Below, piece after piece: positions 40,302-42,460 of a DNA stretch of 42,460 nt. Each line of letters starts with the position of its first letter. Positions within the stretch are counted from its first letter, which is position 1. Origin of the DNA: NIOZ-UU13 sp964417935 (lineage in GTDB: Bacteria; Planctomycetota; Phycisphaerae; Sedimentisphaerales; Anaerobacaceae); NCBI GenBank assembly GCA_964417935.1, contig CAYQKF010000034.1, positions 1-42,460 of the forward strand. Direction: 5' to 3'. Position numbers and translations under genes: made by a program. A model generated the notes under the pieces. It did no database searches, was not told the DNA's origin, and saw nothing but the letters and a program-made list of their open reading frames with translations.

Positions 40302-41051
40302 ATGAACAGACAAAGAGGATTCACGTTGATAGAACTGTTGGTGGTGATTGCCATCATTGCGTTATTGATGTCGATATTGATCCCGGCTTTAAGCAGAGCA
40401 CGAGAACAAGGTAAACGGGCAGCTTGCATCCATAATCTTAAAAATTTAGTTTTAGCCTGGCTAATGTATGCCGACGATAATGACGGTCACTTGGTCCAGG
40501 GCATCGCTGGAGATAATGGCTGGGTAAAACTCCTGGGAACATTGCCAAATGAGATGCCTGTCGGAGAACAACTGGATGCCATAAGAAATGGCCTCTTATT
40601 CGAATATGCTAAGATGACCAAGCTATACCGATGTCCGGTCGCCGAGCGAAATGAAATGCGGACTTATAGTACAGTTCATTCTATGAACGGATTGAAATTC
40701 ACTGGAAGCGGTGACGTATATAAGAAACTATCTGAGATTAGGAGACCCGGTGAAAGATTGGTTTTTCTCGATGATTATGGTGAAGATTGGGATGCCTGCT
40801 GGGCCGTTTGGCATACACAACCATCATGGTGGAATCCCATACCCATGCGTCACCACGGTGGAACGACTTTGGCGTTTGCTGAGGGACATTGTGAATGGTG
40901 GGGCTGGAGGGACCAACGTACCATAGATTATGGTAACGAGCCTTGGATTGTCTCCGAATCCGGAGCAGGAATAGACAAAAATCAACCAGGCAATGTTGAT
41001 TTAATGAAATTGCAGAAAGCAGCATGGGGGAGTTTAGGATACGAACCTTAA
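40302..41051 (+). CDS. Type II secretion/prepilin-like protein 3
   Basis: A 249-residue protein: MNRQRG-FTLIELLVVIAIIALL is a prepilin signal and helix with cleavage after Gly. CIHNLKNLVLAWLMYADDN and a C-terminal MRHHGGTTLAFAEGHCEWW follow, a variant of the planctomycete H-x-DG ending in which Asp-Gly is Glu-Gly. Such proteins are abundant in the phylum and their function is mostly unknown. The ribosome site is weak (GGCGG). Its 3' half overlaps a convergent minus-strand frame. Confidence 0.85.
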   Translation: MNRQRGFTLIELLVVIAIIALLMSILIPALSRAREQGKRAACIHNLKNLVLAWLMYADDNDGHLVQGIAGDNGWVKLLGTLPNEMPVGEQLDAIRNGLLFEYAKMTKLYRCPVAERNEMRTYSTVHSMNGLKFTGSGDVYKKLSEIRRPGERLVFLDDYGEDWDACWAVWHTQPSWWNPIPMRHHGGTTLAFAEGHCEWWGWRDQRTIDYGNEPWIVSESGAGIDKNQPGNVDLMKLQKAAWGSLGYEP

Positions 41052-41301
41052 AGAACATAATCCCATAAGGACTTACCCTGTCGTGTTTGAGGTCTTTGTA
41101 TTCAGCTTTCGATAACAGCACAAATTCACTTAAATGTACCTTAATATCCTCGTCCCAGTAATTATCATAATCAAGCTCGTTGGGATTCATATCCTTCACA
41201 AGCAGCGGCCCACTCGTTGAAAGAACATTCCCATCCTCGTCGCTCTCAATGGCAAATAAATCACCAGTCCTTTTATGCCGGTAAATAGCCTTTTTGCTCA
41301 T
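40738..41301 (-). CDS. Small acidic hypothetical protein, 3' part antisense to the prepilin
   Basis: The first 75 or so residues (MSKKAIYRHKRTGDLFAIE, then GNVLSTSGPLLVKDMNPNEL and DYDNYWDEDI) look like a real small protein with charged, low-repeat composition. From about residue 80 the frame runs antisense through the prepilin gene to 40738 and reads like shadow sequence. The native end has probably been lost or lies near 41055. GGGGAA lies before the ATG. I do not know its function. Confidence 0.45.
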   Translation of the reverse strand: MSKKAIYRHKRTGDLFAIESDEDGNVLSTSGPLLVKDMNPNELDYDNYWDEDIKVHLSEFVLLSKAEYKDLKHDRVSPYGIMFFKVRILNSPMLLSAISLNQHCLVDFCLFLLRIRRQSKARYHNLWYVGPSSPTIHNVPQQTPKSFHRGDAWVWDSTMMVVYAKRPSRHPNLHHNHREKPIFHRVS

Positions 41302-41415
41302 CTACTATTCCCCGTCCTGCCTGCCCTCCGTAGCTGGTTTCTGCGTAGCCTCCGGCGAAGTAGAATTGCGAAGGGGCGAGTTTTAACGAAGGAGTCGAAG
41401 GAGCAGGAATCCAGC

Positions 41416-41440
41416 TTTGTAGGGTGGGGCTTGCCCCACC
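41416..41440. repeat. Second copy of the GGTGGGGCTTGCCCCACC palindrome
   Basis: Same string as at 3801-3824, including the flanking TTTGTA, in the same orientation. Confidence 0.8.
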
Positions 41441-41459
41441 AATTCCTGACCCTTTTAAT

Positions 41460-41580
41460 CCATTGGGTTTGATTGGGTTTGTTTTCACCAAGTGTCCAAT
41501 CGCTTATATTTTCATAAGCCTTTTGTGTAAAGATAGTTACATTCATTTGACTTTTGGAAATTGGGTTTGTTTTGCATAAT
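41460..41580 (-). repeat. Inverted copy of the end repeat
   Basis: Read on the minus strand it has the same order as at 1-240: 'cccaatttccaaaa', then ATGAATGTAAC, CACAAAAGGCTTATGAAAAT and 'aaacaaacccaatcaaaccc'. It translates as MNVTIFTQKAYENISDW and ENKPNQTQ. Confidence 0.7.
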
Positions 41581-41591
41581 CGTAGTAAAAC

Positions 41592-42257
41592 TCACTCTCT
41601 ATTTGGGCGCTCGTCTTGGCGACTCTTCTGGTCGGAGCCAGCCGGAGCACAGAGCGCTTCGCCGTAGCCAGGCAGTAATTGATATTCGGTTTCTTCATCG
41701 GAGCTGGTGTGGTGTTTGAGCTTTCGGATGAGGTGGAGTCTTTGAAGCTCGAGTATCGTTTTGTACAGGCTGTGCTCTATCCGGCGTTCGTACATTAGGA
41801 GTCGGTCGAGGACCCTTGCATTTGCGAAATCCTTTATGGCCAGACGACCCAGAGCCAGATCGGGAGGCGAGGTGGATGGCCCGGCCTGCGATTGGTCACG
41901 GCCTTTGAACAACAGGGATTGTTTCAGTTTAGTTAGTGGGCCGGAGGTCATATCTGCGTTCAGGGCATCGATAGTCTGGTTCTGGATTCGTCCGGCGCGT
42001 TTTAGCCGCCATGAGAGACTGACAATGCGTTCTGCGAGCATAGATTCCATAGGGCTGACCGGGGCAAGCTCGCCCAGCATCCGGTCTCGGTAGAGGTCAA
42101 AATCGGCCTGGCTTTCTGAGCTGATTATTGCCTGCCGGGCGGTAAGGCCGTGTTTGACGGCGTTCTGTGAGATGGTGGCCTTGCCTTGACGGCTGAGTGG
42201 GCCAGTCGATTTTTGTGCGTTACGCCGGTTGGCGAGGATTTGGGCTTCGGTAGACAT
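41592..42257 (-). CDS. 'RRNAQKSTGP' family hypothetical protein
   Basis: A 221-residue protein starting MSTEAQILANRRNAQKSTGP, then QGKATISQNAVKHGLTARQ and a helical, arginine-rich body (ERIVSLSWRLKRAGRIQNQ, RLLMYERRIEHSLYKTILELQRL). This N-terminus defines a family found in many copies in planctomycete and acidobacterial genomes; its function is unknown, though repeated copies and the 'STGP...GK...N..KHGL' core suggest a link with mobile DNA. GGGAA lies seven bases before the ATG. It is flanked by repeats on both sides. Confidence 0.75.
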   Translation of the reverse strand: MSTEAQILANRRNAQKSTGPLSRQGKATISQNAVKHGLTARQAIISSESQADFDLYRDRMLGELAPVSPMESMLAERIVSLSWRLKRAGRIQNQTIDALNADMTSGPLTKLKQSLLFKGRDQSQAGPSTSPPDLALGRLAIKDFANARVLDRLLMYERRIEHSLYKTILELQRLHLIRKLKHHTSSDEETEYQLLPGYGEALCAPAGSDQKSRQDERPNRE

Positions 42258-42272
42258 TATAAATTCCCTTTC

Positions 42273-42343
42273 TTATTGATTATTGATGAATGATTATTGA
42301 TTATTGTCCAAGTAAGGCCGGATCTTCGATATTGGTTATTGGT
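42273..42343. repeat. Heptad repeats (TTATTGA; TATTGGT)
   Basis: TTATTGA, TTATTGA, TGAATGA, TTATTGA and TTATTGT run in register at 42273-42307. TATTGGT occurs twice at 42330-42343. They lie just upstream of the minus-strand gene at 41592. The rest of the window to 42460 shows no gene. Confidence 0.75.
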
Positions 42344-42460
42344 TAAGCTCTAATCTGGATCGCCGACTACGAAATTCGGGGACAAGTTTGACTGGGCCTT
42401 CTGGCCCTAACCCAACTTTCGCAGTTAAGCATTGAAATCGGTACTTTTGATAGTGCCAGG

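Larger units (their letters stand above)
41302..41591. other. Repeat-filled gap
   Basis: Contains a 'cctgcctgccctccgtagct' type low-complexity tract (41312-41331), the palindrome at 41416-41440 and the inverted end repeat at 41460-41580. No gene recognised. Confidence 0.5.

Noticed and set aside
1..42460. tRNA or rRNA genes
   Set aside because: No stretch showed a recognisable tRNA TPsiC/anticodon layout or rRNA sequence; a covariance-model scan would be decisive.

Overview
The window looks like a chromosomal piece from an uncultured Planctomycetota bacterium, most likely of the Phycisphaerae/Sedimentisphaerales type. The support is the combination of three PEP-CTERM proteins, three short 'FTLIELLVV' prepilins (one with a clear X-DG-H type C-terminus), several very large exported PQQ-like beta-propeller proteins, a 'RRNAQKSTGP' family protein, and a dense set of dispersed repeats, including one that translates to NKPNQTQ-like peptides at both ends of the window. 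This is pattern recognition; no search was run.

Layout. 1-3.7 kb: dispersed repeat, a secreted zinc metallopeptidase, then a promoter followed by an arylsulfotransferase-like protein and an SMP-30/gluconolactonase. 4.3-22.6 kb: one continuous plus-strand block. It starts with an AmmeMemoRadiSam operon: radical SAM enzyme, a small twin-arginine protein, a membrane-anchored Memo-AMMECR1 fusion, and a 1296-residue membrane protein combining spermidine-synthase-like, FMN-binding and NapH-like ferredoxin parts. Two tandem exported proteins follow that join a methyltransferase fold to PQQ-like propellers, then an unknown membrane-anchored protein and a MacB/LolCDE-like ABC transporter (two FtsX-type permeases plus ATPase). 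22.6-25.8 kb, minus strand: a molybdate/tungstate-type ABC transporter with two tandem binding proteins, preceded by what looks like the C-terminal TOBE remnant of another ATPase. 25.9-26.1 kb: a MITE-like element with 25-bp terminal inverted repeats and two perfect hairpins. 26.1-32.1 kb, minus strand: a third methyltransferase/PQQ-like protein, a methyltransferase and two prepilins. The methyltransferase-prepilin pair is duplicated and the second methyltransferase copy is reduced to its 3' end. 32.4-35.7 kb: a five-PAS histidine kinase and a FixJ/LuxR-type regulator. 36-39 kb: a planctomycete hypothetical protein and three PEP-CTERM proteins, ended by an intrinsic terminator. 39.5-42.3 kb: a zinc-ribbon protein, another inverted-repeat element, a third prepilin, a small minus-strand protein, the second end repeat and the 'AQKSTGP' protein.

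How it may work together (inference). The 4.3-22.6 kb block reads like an envelope redox/modification system. The AmmeMemoRadiSam proteins and the flavin/iron-sulfur membrane protein would carry electrons or modify a substrate, the exported quinoprotein-like proteins would be partners, and the FtsX/MacB transporter would move or release lipoproteins or products. The two-component pair next to the PEP-CTERM genes may control them; a 12-bp direct repeat between the two is a candidate operator.

The most unusual sequence-level features are 7-bp tandem repeats whose motif changes while the period stays at seven, found both between and inside genes. Palindromic repeats are also embedded in open reading frames, and the MITE-like element has a solo end about 11 kb away.
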